This document shows, piece by piece, positions 1-64,000 of a stretch of DNA of 64,000 nt. Every line of letters starts with the position of its first letter. Position 1 is the stretch's first letter. The notes under the pieces were generated by a model. The model had not been told where the DNA came from. It searched no databases and was given only the letters and a program-made list of their open reading frames with translations. The stretch spans positions 2,155,476 to 2,219,475 of the forward strand of contig CAJHNH020004890.1 in NCBI GenBank assembly GCA_905116865.2, read 5' to 3'. This DNA comes from Candidula unifasciata. Lineage: Eukaryota; Mollusca; Gastropoda; Stylommatophora; Geomitridae. The translations under genes were made by a program, and so were the position numbers.

Positions 1-62
1 GCTACTGAAGATGAGGACAGAGCATGCATGGGAATGCCCCGAGTGCTGTGATGTCAATTCTT
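1..62 (+). mobile_element. 3' end fragment of RNase H-type non-LTR retrotransposon
   Basis: The sequence CTACTGAAGATGAGGACAGA and the following GAATGCCCCGAGTGCTGTG match the 3' ends seen at 14580-14640 and, in reverse, near 6365 and 46900. It is a short terminal fragment. Confidence 0.5.
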
Positions 63-175
63 AACCCAACTATTATTATTCTTTAAAAGGGGAGAACAGC
101 ATCACGAAATCACACAACAACAGTCTGGGAGAGTGTACAGCCAAGACGAGAAACCGTGTTAAGATATCATTGCAG

Positions 176-737
176 CCAACCATGTGTATCAGCAGACAAT
201 ATATATATGGTTCAACATTAACTCTCCCATGTGTATCGACAGACAATGTATATGGTTCAACATTAACTCTTCTATGTGTATCGACAGACAATGTATATGG
301 TTCAACATTAACTCTCCCATGTGTATCGACAGACAATGTATATGGTTCAACATTAACTCTCCTATGTGTATCGGCAGACAATGTATATGGTTCAACATTA
401 ACTCTCCCATGTGTATGGGCAGACAATGTATATGGTTCAACATTAACTCTCCCATGTGTATCGCCAGACAATATATATATGGTTCAACATTAACTCTCCC
501 ATGTGTATCGATAGACAATGCATATGGTTCAACATGAACTCTCATGTATATCAACAGACAATGTATATGGTTCAACATTAACTCTCCCATGTGTATCGAC
601 AGACAACGTATTTGGTTCAACATTAACTCTCCCATGTGTATCGGCAGACAATATATATGGTTCAACATTAACTCTCCCATGTGTTTCGGTAGACAATATA
701 TATGGTTCAACATTAACTCTCCCATGTGTATCGGCAG
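176..737. repeat. 45 bp minisatellite ending at exon 1 acceptor
   Basis: About 12.5 copies of a 45 bp unit contain CCATGTGTATCGACAGACAA. The unit is a multiple of three and each carries an AG in the same phase as the exon 1 acceptor. Open frames on both strands here are repeat artefacts unless the tandem acceptors are used. Confidence 0.95.
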
Positions 738-746
738 ATTTTCCAG

Positions 747-63276
<62,530 letters not shown>

Positions 63277-63339
63277 GTATGTTGAAAATATTGCAGTCAC
63301 CATCGTTGTAATGTTGATGTCATTGTTTCAGTCATCATG

Positions 63340-63540
63340 ATCATAACCCCTTAATACTGCATGTTGTTCAGTCACTAGTTGCTGTTGACTTCCTGATTAG
63401 CTCTCTCCACCTTTGACGGTCAGATACAATAGACTATGGATGCATGCCTAACGCCTGTCAAGTCAATCAAGTTCTGTATCCAGTTCTTTCTTGGTCTGCC
63501 TCTTCCCCTCTACTGAGCCTTGTATTGTTGTTTTTAGGAG
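63340..63540 (-). mobile_element. Non-LTR 3' end remnant
   Basis: Minus-strand pieces include a DQERTGYRT segment and IVSDRQRWRELIRKS, the usual DRxxWRxLI motif at the C-terminus of such reverse transcriptases. Confidence 0.55.
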
Positions 63541-63544
63541 GCCG

Positions 63545-64000
63545 TTAGATCTTATTACATATCAGTACCATTGCATTTTCCGCCTTTTCACTGTAGTTAA
63601 ACGTGATCATAGTTACCAGTGTGCTGGTTAGTTTTATGGCAAACCTTGTCATTTGTGAAATGGTCACTGCTTGATATGTCAAGAATTTTTTTAAATGATC
63701 TAATTTCAAATGCTTACATCTTCTTTGCAAGTATAGACTTAAGGTTCATGTATCGCAGTTTTTTGTAAATGTATTGTTTCAATATGATTATGATATTTAA
63801 AATAATTGACATCATCATAATCATCATCATTCTTATACTCAACATACTCTTTTTAAATCTACTATATAAAGGATAATGTTAACAAGATTTATCTATTATT
63901 CATAGTACAGTTTATATCTTAATCACAACCCTTAAATGTGAAAACAATGCAATATAATTCAAACAATAATAAAAATAACATAATTGTCCTGATTAAATAA
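63545..64000. other. AT-rich end of window, no exon seen
   Basis: No segment encodes the CxC..C needed to finish the cystine knot, so the next exon lies outside the window. Confidence 0.55.

Overview
The window is animal nuclear DNA. It shows long introns, GT-AG splice sites, phase-matched short exons, tRNA-headed SINEs, RTE-like and RNase H-bearing non-LTR retrotransposons, and very abundant mini- and microsatellites. The extracellular domain set together with this repeat style points to a lophotrochozoan, most likely a gastropod mollusc. That assignment is inference; nothing in the window names the species.

One large plus-strand gene spans almost the whole window. I could chain 24 exons (747 to 63276) with GT-AG borders and consistent codon phase throughout, about 3,629 coding bases or 1,209 codons. 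It is open at the 5' end and probably at the 3' end. In order the protein has: a fibrinogen-like domain of the contactin-associated-protein (Caspr) type (exons 1-4); three EGF modules (5-7); a von Willebrand D domain (8-10); a divergent C8 region (11-12); a TIL-like region (13-15); two calcium-binding EGF modules (16-17); a Kazal domain (18-19); a follistatin/Kazal pair (20-21); a thrombospondin type 1 repeat (22); a second follistatin/Kazal unit (23); and most of a C-terminal cystine knot (24). This is a secreted, cysteine-rich matrix, mucus or clotting-type protein. It shares modules with SCO-spondin, hemolectin and gel-forming mucins, but I do not recognise the exact arrangement.

Everything else is intronic. 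Tandem arrays include 45, 21, 59, 53, 63, 115, 38, 69, 49, 32, 27, 20, 23, 56, 84 and 42/39 bp units, a 3.8 kb composite (AC)n satellite and many microsatellites. Dispersed elements include several non-LTR fragments (two with clear 12 bp target-site duplications), at least five tRNA-headed SINE families, a short repeat here called R1 with a (GAA)n tail, foldback elements and a hAT-type MITE.

The most interesting signal is that several tandem arrays are built on splice signals of this one gene. Seven tandem 3' splice sites precede exon 23, all in the same phase with an open frame between them. A similar 45 bp array precedes exon 1. Seven copies of the 5' splice site follow exon 5. About 35 copies of a branch-point and pyrimidine-tract unit precede exon 15. 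These could supply variable in-frame linkers or act as splice decoys. No RNA genes, CRISPR arrays or bacterial-type operons were found.
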